From the NCBI GenBank assembly GCA_030220185.1, contig JASPKZ010007428.1:250501-314500 (forward strand): a stretch of 64,000 bases of DNA, given 5' to 3'. The translations under genes and the position numbers were made by a program. Below the pieces are notes generated by a model, which was given only the letters and a program-made list of their open reading frames with translations, was not told the origin of the DNA and ran no database searches. Positions 23,045-33,745 of the stretch are shown here, piece by piece. The DNA comes from Diploptera punctata (taxonomy: Eukaryota; Arthropoda; Insecta; Blattodea; Blaberidae). How positions within the stretch are numbered: the stretch's first letter is position 1; every line of letters starts with the position of its first letter.

Positions 23045-25770
23045 ATTTTTCACGGTGTTTTCAGTCCGAAGGAGGATCCTATCCACTATTCGAGATATTA
23101 CGTTTGTCAGTGATAGGATATCATACTTATTTCTAAAGGATAAACGACATGATTCTGTAAACATATACGTACATGCTCCCACAGAAGATACAGATGACAA
23201 GATCAAGGATGAGTTCTATGAAGAATTTGAATGCGTATTTGATAGCTTTTATGATAACATATAATATTTTTCTTAGGTGATTTTAATGCGAAGGTGGGGC
23301 GGGAAAATATATTCAAACCAACAATAGGCAAATTCAGTCTCCATGAAGATAGAAACGACAATTGGGTGAGATCAGTCACCATCGCCACATCAAAGAAGCT
23401 CATTGTTAAGAGCACAATATTTCAGAATAAGGATATTCATAAATACACCTGGACGTCTTCAGATGGCGAAACTCGGAACCAGATAATCATGTATTAGTGG
23501 ACAAACGCTGGCACAGTAGCATCATCGATGTTAGATCAGTAGAGGGACAGATTTAAATTCGGATCATCATCTGGTCAGGATGAAAAACAGACAACGGCTA
23601 TCGCTTATGATCGGAAGAAACGGTAAAAATGATTCTGAAAAAATTGAAATAAAAAAACTTGAAAAATGAAAAAATGCGGCAAGAATACCAAATAAAAATT
23701 GCTAATAGATTTGATGTACTGGAATCTTCAGATGACAATGTGGCTAAAGAAGAAGAAACTGATATAAATAAAGAATGGGAGGCTATAAGGGACACTATTA
23801 AATTATCAGCATCAGAAAACTTTGTTATTTAAAAAAGAGGTAAAAAATAGATGGTTTGATTACAGATGTGCCGGCATTGTGAAGAAAAGAAAGCTACCAA
23901 AAATGAAATAGTTACACGAGTCAAATGAGGTAAATTTAGAGCAATTGGGTAGTATTAGTTGGGAAGCCACTGGTTACTAAAGGGAAAAAAAGAGGGATTA
24001 TTTGAGAGAGATGATCAACGATCTTGAAATGAAAGCAAAAAAAAAAAAAATAGAAACATTAGAGATTTATAACAGAAAAGAAACAGATTCAGACTGGAAC
24101 AATTATAATTCGAAATCAAAATGGGGATATTTTTGCAGATTCCACATGTATATCAAATGTATGGAACTGTTACTTTAATCAGCTATTAAATGTACATACA
24201 CAACAGGATATTGAAGACGATAATGTACAGACAGCAGAAATGCTAGTCGCAGAACCAAGTGCATTAGTGAATGAAATGGTGGTAGAAAATTTGAAGATTT
24301 ATAAAGCATCAGGTTCAGGATAGACCCGAGCAGAACTGATATAATCAGGGGGAAAAATTGATGCACAACATACGTCGGTTGCTTAGTATGATTTGGGAAA
24401 AATTAGCTCTTCCAGATGAATGGACAGAATCGATTTATAAGAAAGGATGTAAAACTGATTGCAACAACTACAGGGGCATCTCATTACTTCCAACTTCGTA
24501 CAAAATTCTAACAAATATATTAGTAAGCAGACTTAATCCTTACATTTATGACATTCTACGGGATCATCAATGAGGATTTAGAAGAAACAGGTCTACAACA
24601 GATCAGATCTTTAGTATAGGCCTAATACAGATTTTAGAAAAGAAATGGGAATATAATAGTACCGTACATCAACCATACGTTGACTTCAAAAAGGCATACG
24701 ATTCAATTAAGAAGGAGAAGTTAAATAATATCCCGCTGAAGTTCGGAATTCCTAATAAGTTAGACTTATACGAATGTGTCTAAATGGCACAAATAGTAGG
24801 GTGCGTGTAGGAAAACAGTTTTCGGATGCTTTTGAAATCCAGAATGGGTTGAAGCAAGGAGATGTACTGTCTCCTCTACTATATAATTTTGTACTGGAGC
24901 ATGCCATCAAAACTTTAGATGATGAAGAAGGGAAACAACTCAATTGTAATAATAAGCTATTAGTTAATGCTGATGATGTGGTACTATTGGATGATAGAGA
25001 AGATATACTAAAGGCCAACACGCACACACTATTGAGTGACATTAAGAAATTAGGACTGGAAGTAAATATCCATAAAGCTATATAGGCCTATATGGTCACA
25101 CATATAAATGTAATATGTAATGGAAATTGGCAGCTAATAACAAATGAGGACAATTTTGAGGAAGTGGCTGAATAAAATATCTAGGAACAAACAACACCAG
25201 CGGGAATGAGATCCAGAGAGAAATTAAACATATGCTGAATTCAGGATATGCGTGCTATTATGCATTAAACAGACTCTTGAGGTTCCAACTCCTTTCAAAA
25301 AAACGTTAAACTGAATATATATAAAACTATCATTCTTCATGGACTCTTACTTTAAGGGAGGAAAGGAGATTACGAGTATTTGAGAATAAAGATTTTAGAA
25401 AGAAAATTGGACAAACGATAGATGAACATACGGGTGATTGGAGTAGACTACATAACAGTGAACTACAAGGTCTTTATGGGAAGCCTGATACGTATAATAA
25501 GAACAGTTAAGTCTCGTAGAATCCTATGGGCAGGATATGTGGCCCGAATGGGGAATGAAAGACGTGCTTGGAAGCTTCTTGTTGGAAAACCAGTTGGAAA
25601 ACCGCATTTGGTAGACCAAGAATGAGATGGGAGAATAACATTAACCAAGATTTGAGGGAAATAGAATATACAGTGAATGATTGGAAAACATTAGCTCAGG
25701 ATAGGGAAGTATTGGGAGCTTATGTCCGTGCTGCCATGAACCTACGGGTCCGACAGTGCCAGTGAGTTAA
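23045..25770 (+). pseudogene. LINE family A, copy 2: long, 5'-truncated, heavily decayed
   Basis: Homologous to the two long copies at 1-2352 and 60075-63346. It begins inside the endonuclease (RRRILSTIRDITFVSDRISY at 23060), and has [24 protein letters not shown] near 23278 and the SDHH region near 23560. The RT follows: VDFKKAYDS near 24680, NGLKQGDVLSPLL near 24845 and NADDVV replacing YADDVV near 24965 (motif C Tyr to Asn). It ends RVRQCQ and stop at 25765. Many stops and frameshifts. Two precise 6-bp insertions at 24619 and 25085 each create TAGGCCTA, and a 4-bp insertion at 25491 creates TACGTA. Confidence 0.9.
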
Positions 25771-25793
25771 TATATATATATATATATATATAT
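25769..25793. repeat. (TA)n array at the 3' end of LINE A copy 2
   Basis: The usual GTAA tail is replaced here by TA repeats, similar to the TA run at the 5' break of the same copy, so the array may include the target-site duplication. Confidence 0.8.
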
Positions 25794-25795
25794 GT

Positions 25796-26012
25796 GGTCT
25801 TTATTTTGGACTTTTATTTCGATACGCACACTCTGTACTTTTTTTCGTATTGGCATAATTTAATAGTGTATCATTATTCATTGCGATAAATTAACATTAA
25901 CACATGCCTCATTAGACCTTCATTTATAAATATTAAAAAAAATTCTTACGTAAATTGTATTGTTTATTTATTCTTCTATTGTCTAAAACAAGTGAAATAA
26001 ATCAATAAATAC

Positions 26013-26043
<31 letters not shown>

Positions 26044-26331
26044 GCAGCAAATTGGATGAAATTAATTGACATCATAAATCATTACAATTTTTATCGATAT
26101 TTTTCTTTTCAATGCCGCGCTCAATGTGTCAAGTGTTCCTGAACAACTTAAATTATAAACAAATTACTTTAAATTACTTCTTATAAGAAAACAGAAGGTA
26201 TGTTGAATGAAATATGAATAGTCGAAAATAAGGACCATTCTAACACGCACACATATTAAGCTTGCATTGCTCAATGTCAAAAATTTAATTATAACATGTA
26301 TATATATATTCAATAGTAGAATTAAAAATAA
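25796..26331. other. Unassigned AT-rich sequence with a (TA)n array at 26012-26037
   Basis: No gene supported. Confidence 0.4.
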
Positions 26332-26603
26332 CTAACTCACTGGCATAATCGAACCCGTAGTTTCATGGCCGCGCGGACATAGGCCCTCCATACATTCGTA
26401 TCCTGTGCTAATATTTTCCAATCGTCCCCTATGTAATCTTTTTCCCTCAAACCATGGTTAATATTATTCCTCCACCTCATTCGCGGCCTCTCTACTGACG
26501 CTTTCCCTCTGGTTTTCCTACTAGAAGTTTCCATTCCCCATTTCATTCCGTATTCGTGCCACGTGTCCTATCAATCGCAGTCTATGAGACTTAACTGTTC
26601 TTA
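26332..26603 (-). mobile_element. LINE family A 3' end, minus strand
   Basis: The minus-strand 26546-26337 frame reads KASVERPRMRWRNNINHGLR, then EKDYIGDDWKILAQD and ends AYVRAAMKLRVRLCQ. It stops 5' near the region equivalent to VKSRRLRW. Confidence 0.85.
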
Positions 26604-27474
26604 AGATTTAAGAGTAACATCCTGAGAAATTTAAAAATATCACAAAATGTACACTATTATGTCTGTACCTAATTTTACGTGAAAATTGATTTCATATTTG
26701 TAAAGAGATTATCTAGTGGTTTAATTTATTTAATGTATACATCTAGGCTTCAGTTAATATTAAAGGAAAACGAGAAGCAAATCTGCAGGATATAACAAAC
26801 AACCTGTAAAACCGTTGATTCCGGAAACTTGGCATTAACAACTGAAGGACGTCGACTGAAAGAATTGCACATCTGAGTCGTGAGGAATGGATGATGCCTT
26901 GTAGTTGTCACTTCCGGAGTCCGTGTACAAACAGGAAATGTGATCATTCCGCCATTTCCAATCGTCTTTGAAGGAGCGTCCGTAGTATCGCCAAGTCATA
27001 AATAAAGCTTTGGGGGTTTCCAGTGCCCACAAGTCTCTTTTATTGGACCATTCACTGGAATTTCAACTTAGCCGATTTTACCCCCCCCCCTTCGCCGTTT
27101 GTGAAACTCTTCCCACAATGTCCCCAGACTGTTCAATTATTTCCGAAGATAGACAAAACATTACCAATGATACAAATAATCCGATTCTCATATATTCTAA
27201 CACGTTTTTCACAAAACATGTAACACTATAATTAGAAAAAATTATAACCATTCATCATAGCACCGATTTATTTTTCTGTAATTCCGCCTTAAAAATAAAA
27301 CAAATAATAAGCCTATAATTTTCTTGATACGAGTCATTACCTTTCGCAAAAACAAATTTCTTTCAGGCAAAAAAAAGAAGAAAAAAGAATTTGTACAAAT
27401 AAAAATAAATCTAGTATTCTTGGGTTCTAAGGTCATTTTGCCTCTCAAACATTGCCAGCTATTTTATGTACTTT
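26604..27474. other. Unassigned sequence with a C homopolymer near 27081-27090
   Basis: Short overlapping open stretches on both strands (26750-27032 minus, 27010-27231 plus) show no domain. Confidence 0.4.
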
Positions 27475-27712
27475 TCGGTTCAGGAGGACTAGTGATTACC
27501 ATGCTCGACTCATGTTCCAACATTCCTGTGATCAAAGCCGGTAGGGGTCGATTTATTTTTCACAGGTGTAGAAATCTCGAATGTAGGCTATTTCGGAAAG
27601 TAAATAAATGCGTCATTCCAGTGTTATAGATTTACAGAACACAAAATAAAGACAAGCCTTAAATAATAGTCTTCTGAGCAAAATTTACCGGCCCTTATAC
27701 ATCCAGATTTAA
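27475..27712 (+). mobile_element. Diverged SINE family 1 copy
   Basis: Starts with a tRNA-like head (CAGGAGGACTAGTGATTACC, B-box-like TGTGATCAAAGCC) and ends with the family's CCTTAAATAATAGTCTTCTG and AAAATTTACCGGCCC segments, as in the copy at 49985-50215. The central TTCCAAGGAACAAGTCC block is largely lost. Confidence 0.55.
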
Positions 27713-27957
27713 TTTCCCATTCTAATGACCTTAGCTATTAAAGAGGGTCGTTAAATAAAAATAAAATAACATTAAATAATTTATATTGTTTTATAGACAA
27801 ATTTTCAGGACATAAAGTAATCAGCATATCGCCCTTCTCTATGTAATATATTAGATTTATAACGCAAAAAATAATCTCAAACCCAAAATAATGCGACCTC
27901 TCACGCCCAGAAACCTATTGAAGGAATGAGAATGCTAAGTAGATATAGATAACTAAC
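27713..27957. other. Unassigned AT-rich sequence
   Basis: Nothing recognisable. Confidence 0.35.
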
Positions 27958-28455
27958 TCTAACTCACTGGCACTATCGAACCCGTAGGTACATGGTCGCG
28001 CGGATATTAGCTCTCCATCCCCATCCTGAGGTAATGTTTTCCAATCATCTCCTGTATAATCTACTTCCCACAAATCATGGTAACTTTATTATTCCAACTC
28101 ATTCTTGATCTACCAACTGGGAGTTTTTCTTTTGGATTTCCTACAAAAAGCTTATAAGCACCTCTTTCATGGCATATTCGTGCCACATGTCCTGTCCATC
28201 ACAGTCTATGAAGCTTAACTGTACTTATTATATCAGGTTTCCTATAAATACCATGTAGCTCGCTATTAAGAGGTCTTCTCCATTCGCCTTTCTGTTCATC
28301 TCTCCTTGGTCCATGTTTTCCCCCTTAGAACTTTATTCTCTAATGCTCGTAATCTCCTTTACTCCCTGAAATTCAGAGTCCATGTTTTGAATACATATAA
28401 TAGAACTGGGAGAATAAAATGTTCATATATTTTCAGTTTAACGTTTTTTGAAGGA
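27958..28455 (-). mobile_element. LINE family A 3' end, minus strand
   Basis: The plus-strand text starts with the reverse complement of the family 3' end (ACTCACTGGCACTATCGAAC) and follows the consensus back through the GRP, GHVARM and CETWTL regions to the equivalent of VKLKIY near 28440. Stops and small indels are present. Confidence 0.85.
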
Positions 28456-29090
28456 GTTTGGACGACAAAGTTATGAGCACAAAATACAATTAGAATACAT
28501 GCTCCATCTATTGGAGTGGGAATGGTACTAAAATATTTCATACAGAATGCGCTGTACGATATTATGAAGTTGGAAAGTTTATTCATCCAGTGTATAAACA
28601 GTAGTGCGACCGTATTAAAAAAAAAAACTAAGTGTGGGTAATGAAAAGAATGAGTGAAAAGACTACTGCATATTAATGTGACATTTTTATTTCTTTCTAA
28701 TCAATTAGTTAATTTTTGCCATAATGCTGTATAATTATTATATTCTGCATATTGAAACACAAATTAAGTTAAATAATTCAGATAAGTGGTGTTTCAGTTC
28801 ATGTATTAGTGGATTTGTGCTGGAAGAAACATCAGATGATTGGATGAGTGTGAGAACTGGGCAAGTCCATTGTCATATTCTGTTAAAAACTCAATTAAGA
28901 TTGTATTAAAATTTACTTTCATAGCATAAAATGTTAAATATGTCGGTAACATTGCAGTTACTAAAAAATGATGATAATCATCATTTGATAATTTTCCTCA
29001 TCATTGAGGGTTTTCTCCAACCAATCTTAGTAATTAACATGAATTAAAATAATAAATAAATATAAATGACTACGGACTTATACACTATCA
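28456..29090. other. Unassigned AT-rich sequence
   Basis: No recognisable gene. A short ATCATC/GATGAT patch occurs near 28968-28985. Confidence 0.4.
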
Positions 29091-29875
29091 GTTTGCAACA
29101 AACATTCACGTATTTCCTTTATAGTAAAGTTCTTCATCGTTCTCTGTCCTCTGTGTCTTCATCTGTTACACCAAATATTCTCATTGAATTTTGAATTTTG
29201 TACTTCCAGGTCGTTCTTGGTCTTCCTTTTCTCTTCCTTCTTTCAATTTTCCATGCATAGACGGCCTCTGGTAGTCTTCCATCCTGCATTCTTCTTATGT
29301 GTCCATATCATTTTAGCCTTCTGTGTTCAATCTCATTCATTATATTTCTTTCTGCATTCGTCTATTTTCTAATTTCTGTATTTATAATATTTTCTAGTCG
29401 AGATTTTCTGGCAGCTCTTCTCCAAAAATCAATTTCAACTGAAGTTATTCCGTTGACATGTTGTTGTGTCATTGTCCAAACTACCTATCCATATAACATT
29501 ATACTTTCTAGTATGGATTTATAAACATAGTTTTGTTCTGTTAATGATGTTTTTACTCCATAGAAGAGATTTTAACATTCCTACAGTTTTTCTTCCATTG
29601 CTAATCCTTTTCGCCATTTCTTTATTTGATGTTCCATCGTTCTCTATATTTGATCCACAAAAACTGGCGCTCTTCTGTATCTTTACCCCATAAATATATA
29701 ATTCATCTGGGTCATTTGTGAAAAACTCTGTTCTGTTTCTGTTGATTTTCAAACCTCATTTCTGATAATGTTGTTGACAACTGATTACACATATAATTTG
29801 CATCTTCTCTCCACCCTGGGTTATAATTATCTGATCGTCGGCAAAAAGTAAGTGACGTATATATCTTCTTTCTGT
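29091..29875 (-). pseudogene. LINE of another family (RT motif C to C-terminus), minus strand
   Basis: Minus strand from 29870: ADDQIIITQGGEKMQII (RT motif C with Asp-Asp), GLKINRNRTEFF, then GVKIQKSASFCGSNI, NKEMAKRISNGRKTVGML and KSLLWSKNIINRTKLCL, a stop, a thumb-like YNVIWIGSL, then IWTHKKNAGWKTTRGR near 29260. It lacks the family A signature. Several stops; 5'-truncated at motif C. Confidence 0.7.
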
Positions 29876-30414
29876 TAATTCAAGTTAAAAAATGATAAAT
29901 GGCGAAATAAAATTATCAAAACAATTTTCCTTGATTTTCTAAAATGTAATGTACTGGTGATTATCCACTTATCACTTTGATACCTTCAGTTGTGAAAATA
30001 ATGACTTGAGATAATAAGATCATCTTTGAATATTATACTAGAATCACCTCAAAACGTGTTCAGTTATCAGGACATAATATTAAGACATATAAAAATTAGT
30101 AATTTAAAAATGGAATAGGTAAAATAATTTTACTATCAAGAAAATGTAATCTCTAATGACAACAAATCAACAGTTGAAGTAAAGAAAAGAAATGTATTAG
30201 ATGAAAAAGCATTTAAAGAGAAGATAAATTAATTTAAGAATAAAGGCTTAAGTACAGAGATGGCAAAACAATACAAGACGAGTTCTACAATTGATAGTTT
30301 CAATTTTTAAAATCTTATAATTATCTGGAATGTGCTTTCACATGCGTATGATAGTTTGGTCCTGACAAATAGTAACATGAAAAAGCTGGTAGCAATAGAT
30401 ATATAATTATGGAT
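29876..30414. other. Unassigned AT-rich, purine-rich sequence
   Basis: Fragments of frame such as KAFKEKIN and NKGLSTEMAKQYKTSS (about 30200-30285) hint at decayed coding sequence, but no family is recognisable. Confidence 0.3.
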
Positions 30415-30693
30415 ATGAATAGCAAATGTACATTGGATAGACAAGAAAACAAATCAAAAGTACTGGACGAAATAGAAGAAGATAAGACTATTTTGACAAA
30501 AGCAATGATAAAAAAGAGTCATGTTTTTACCGTGTATTCTTTCACAGACATTTCCTGAAAACAATTTTTAAACCGAAGTTTTGAGAAAATAGTTAGGGAA
30601 AAGATAAAGACGACTGTTTTACAATATGTAACAGGACTTACAGGGAGCGATGAATATCAAGAAATGAGAAGACTAGTTGAAATAATAAAATAA
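30415..30693 (+). pseudogene. Unrecognised 92-codon frame with one internal TGA
   Basis: ATG at 30415 opens a frame that reads MNSKCTLDRQENKSKVLDEI, then a stop after VFTVYSFTDIS, then RSFEKIVREKIKTTVLQYV and SDEYQEMRRLVEIIK before TAA TAG at 30691. The frame stays hydrophilic, charged and coherent on both sides of the TGA, as in a recently broken gene. I do not recognise the protein. It lies just upstream of the Penelope-like element and might belong to it. Confidence 0.3.
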
Positions 30694-30954
30694 TAGTTTC
30701 ATTGACAAGGCGTTGACTTTATAATAAGAAGATTATGATTTTGAAAGTTTCCAATTATTGATATTGTTTTTGCTTGTCACAGGTTCTTCTAAACCATATT
30801 CATGAAGTTAATGATCTGTAGTAATTTTATTACATCTGCAGGTTGTATCCAGAGATCCGTTTCTGAGCTTATGATGCATTAGAGCATATATCTTGATGAT
30901 GCTTACTCTGAATTAAACTTTGGGCAGATCGGAAATGTCTTCTTGCGGACAATT

Positions 30955-31853
30955 ATTTTAAGTAATCAGTTGAGTTGGTGTTTACTTGATGAAAATCCAT
31001 ATTTATTAATTAGATAAAAATAAAACGTAGTTTTATTTGATTTTCATATTATATAATTCATTGACAGCTGTTTCAGTACACTGTACCTTCTTCAGACATG
31101 TTAACAAATTATGAACTGTGTTCCAACTGATCTAAGCAACAATACAACAATATTTCATTAAGAAAGTTCATTACAAAAAAGCAATTAACAAAGTTTTTCC
31201 CTTACCCAAAGAAAACATAAATAAATATATCGTAATGTCATACATAGGCCCACTTTCAAATAAAATATCTAAACACTTTAAAAAGTTGAACATTAATGTG
31301 GCATTTAAAACTATTAAAACATTACAAAATATAATAAAAAACAATAAAACCAAAATAAAAAAATAAAAATTATCAGGTGTATATAAATTGAAGTGTGACA
31401 CATGTGACAATGTCTATATAGGACAAACTGGTAGACCTTTTATCTCTCGGATAAAGGAACTCATGAGAGCATATAAAAGAAATTTAGAATATTCAAAATA
31501 TGCCAACCACCTATTCCAATTTAATCATTGTTTCGATCCAAATTTTGAAATTTTACATGTTTGTGATAAGGGTAAGAAGTTATATCTTTTGGAGGCTGTA
31601 GAAATAAATAAATTGAAAAGTAGTAACAAACTGTTAAATTCTCAACTTGATATGAACGAATCCCCTTTGTTAAATTAAAAAAAATAAATAAATATTGTTG
31701 TGTTGTTATTTAGATCAGTTGGAACACAATTCAACATTTGTTAACCTGTCTGAAGAAGTTACAGTGTATCGAAACAGCTGTCAATGAATTGTATAATAAA
31801 TATGAAAATCAAATAAAACTACGTTTTATTTTTATTCAATTAATAATTATTTT
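30955..31853 (+). mobile_element. Penelope-like element (PLE): RT end and GIY-YIG nuclease between inverted terminal repeats
   Basis: Coding frame from about 31160 to 31678: SYIGPLSNKISKHFKKLNI and FKTIKTLQNIIKNNK (end of PLE reverse transcriptase/linker), one in-frame TAA at 31364, then KCDTCDNVYIGQTGRPFISR and HVCDKGKKLYLLEAVEINKL, a GIY-YIG-type endonuclease domain with the VYIGQTGR core. PLEs use this nuclease to open target DNA. The arms 31005-31153 and 31693-31853 are inverted copies of one another at roughly 90% identity, each with the CTGAAGAAG…TACAGTGTATCGAAACAGCT block; such inverted terminal repeats are usual in PLE copies. The N-terminal RT is missing, so the copy is 5'-truncated and has one internal stop. 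Confidence 0.88.
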
Positions 31854-32284
31854 AAGAATTCTAAGGGGTCCTGCTTTAAGTCTTTTTATAGATGTCTGTT
31901 CTTTTCGTTTCAGTATCATTTCAGTGGAGTCTCCAGGAATCTTTACCTTATACCAGTTGTAATGTAGTGGTAAGTTCCATATTTTATTAGTTTTTGTTTT
32001 AAATTTTGAATACATCTCAGTGAAAGTTAATTGTTCTCTTTCCGACGTTGGTGTTTCCTACCTTATTTTGCCAAACTCTCTGTTATCTCATTACCCAGAA
32101 TACACACGTGTAATGAAATCCACTGTAAGTGTACTTCAGATTTTTTAGATAGTTCTTGAGCAGTCTGTAATCAATATGTCAAATTAATGTAAGAATAAGT
32201 CCGTTACGCAAAAACTGCTTGAAGTAAGTGAATTCTTTAACAAGCAGTATTTATATTGTTATTTTGCTAGTTTATGATTAACTA
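31854..32284. other. Unassigned sequence
   Basis: No recognisable gene. Confidence 0.35.
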
Positions 32285-32406
32285 ATTAGCTCACTGGCTC
32301 TATCGAACCCGTAGGTTCACGGCCGCGCGGATATAAGTACTCCATACATCCCTGTCCTTAGCCAATGTTTTCCAATCATTTCCTAAATATTCTACTTCCC
32401 TCAATC
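32285..32406 (-). mobile_element. LINE family A 3' end (about 120 bp), minus strand
   Basis: The plus-strand text TAGCTCACTGGCTCTATCGA, then CCCGTAGGTTCACGGCC, is the reverse complement of the family 3' end. Only about 40 codons remain. Confidence 0.85.
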
Positions 32407-32789
32407 TACTGCTAGTTTATGGAATACACAATTTTTGTGATATTCATTAAATCGTATGCACACACTTTCATTGCAAGAAAGCAAACTTCGCATCCAGTAC
32501 AAAGTTGAAAGTATTTTCAAGTTAACGCCACACTTTTGGCCATATTTTTCTTATTAACAAACTTTATATTTACTTGGCTTACAGAAAAGTAAAATGTGAG
32601 TTTCCTAGCATGACAACAAACATTGCGAACAATATAGTGATTTTTAAAATTCCACTTTCGGGTAAACACTCACTCATGCCTAATGGCTAGATTTTGCTGG
32701 TTAATGAACTCGAATTTACATTTCTTAATCGAATGGAATATACCGAATTTGGTTAAGAAAAAAAATATTGTGGACACTAGAACGCTAAA
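32407..32789. other. Unassigned AT-rich sequence
   Basis: Nothing recognisable. Confidence 0.35.
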
Positions 32790-33010
32790 AGGCACATATC
32801 AATCAATCACTGGCGCTTCGGTCCGTTTTCGGGCTACAGCCTCGCCAAATTAAATTCTCAACTCTTCTCTGTCTCTTGCTACTGTTTTCCAATTCCAGGT
32901 GTGGAGTATGTTGACAGTAACCTTTTCGACCATACCTTCTCAATGGTTTCTAGTTCTTCCAAACAGTCGCTTCCCTCCGAAGTGTCCATCTACTATTTTC
33001 GTTGGTATTT
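32790..33010 (-). pseudogene. LINE C-terminal fragment of another family, minus strand
   Basis: The minus strand reads KIVDGHFGGKRLFGRTRNH, then MVEKVTVNILHTWNWKTVAR, then DREELRI, ending GEAVARKRTEAP. The G R . R..H/W … NW … A.DR … EA pattern corresponds to the last 60 codons of RTE-like LINEs. Confidence 0.5.
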
Positions 33011-33111
33011 TTATGTAATCTGAATGAATATATAGTTTGACAACCTCACATCATCATGATTGTGCCTGATTCTTCACATTCCATTATAACACACAGGACC
33101 AATCACACTAA

Positions 33112-33475
33112 TTTACTGTCACTATCGAACCCGTCGGTTCATGGCCGCGCGAACATAAGCTTTCCACACATACCTATCCTTCATTTAATGCTTTCCAATC
33201 ATTCCCCTATAATCTACATCCCTGAAATCATGGTTAATGTTATTCTCCCACTTCATTCTTGGTCTACCAACTCGACGTTATACCTCTGGTTTTCTTACAA
33301 GAAGTTTCCAAGTACCTTTTTCATCTGCTATTCGTGTCACAAGTCGTCCGCATATATGTCTACGAGACTTAACTGTTCTTATTATATCAGAATTCCTATA
33401 AAGAACATGTAGCTCACTGCTACGTAGTCTTGTCCATTCACCTGTCTGTTCATCTCTCTTTAGAACACATTTTTT
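33112..33475 (-). mobile_element. LINE family A 3' end, minus strand
   Basis: Starts on the plus strand with TTTACTGTCACTATCGAACC and follows the family back to the region of KRDEQTGEWRRL near 33460. Confidence 0.85.
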
Positions 33476-33494
33476 TATTTTTCTCTTAAAAAAA

Positions 33495-33745
33495 TAATAA
33501 TATTTTTATTTCTCTCCGCAAAATGACTATGCTTCATAATCGTATGTAACAATGTTGCGAATGAGTACCTTATGGAGTTTCATAAGCTCCTCCAACTGAC
33601 ACCTTTATCTCTGACTACGCGACGGTTAATATCTCATAATATGCTTTATTAGCTGTCTTAATTCAACTTTTTATTTCCTCCTTTTCTTCGTTCCTCTCTA
33701 TTAGTATTACACCTAAATATTTAAATTTGTCAACTACTTCTTACT
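33495..33745 (-). pseudogene. LINE RT fragment (motif E to thumb) of another family, minus strand
   Basis: Minus-strand reading: EVVDKFKYLGVILIERNEEK, then EEIKS and TANKAYYEI, then stops. FKYLG is RT motif E. It ends exactly where the LINE A copy at 33746 starts, so that copy may have inserted here. Confidence 0.55.
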
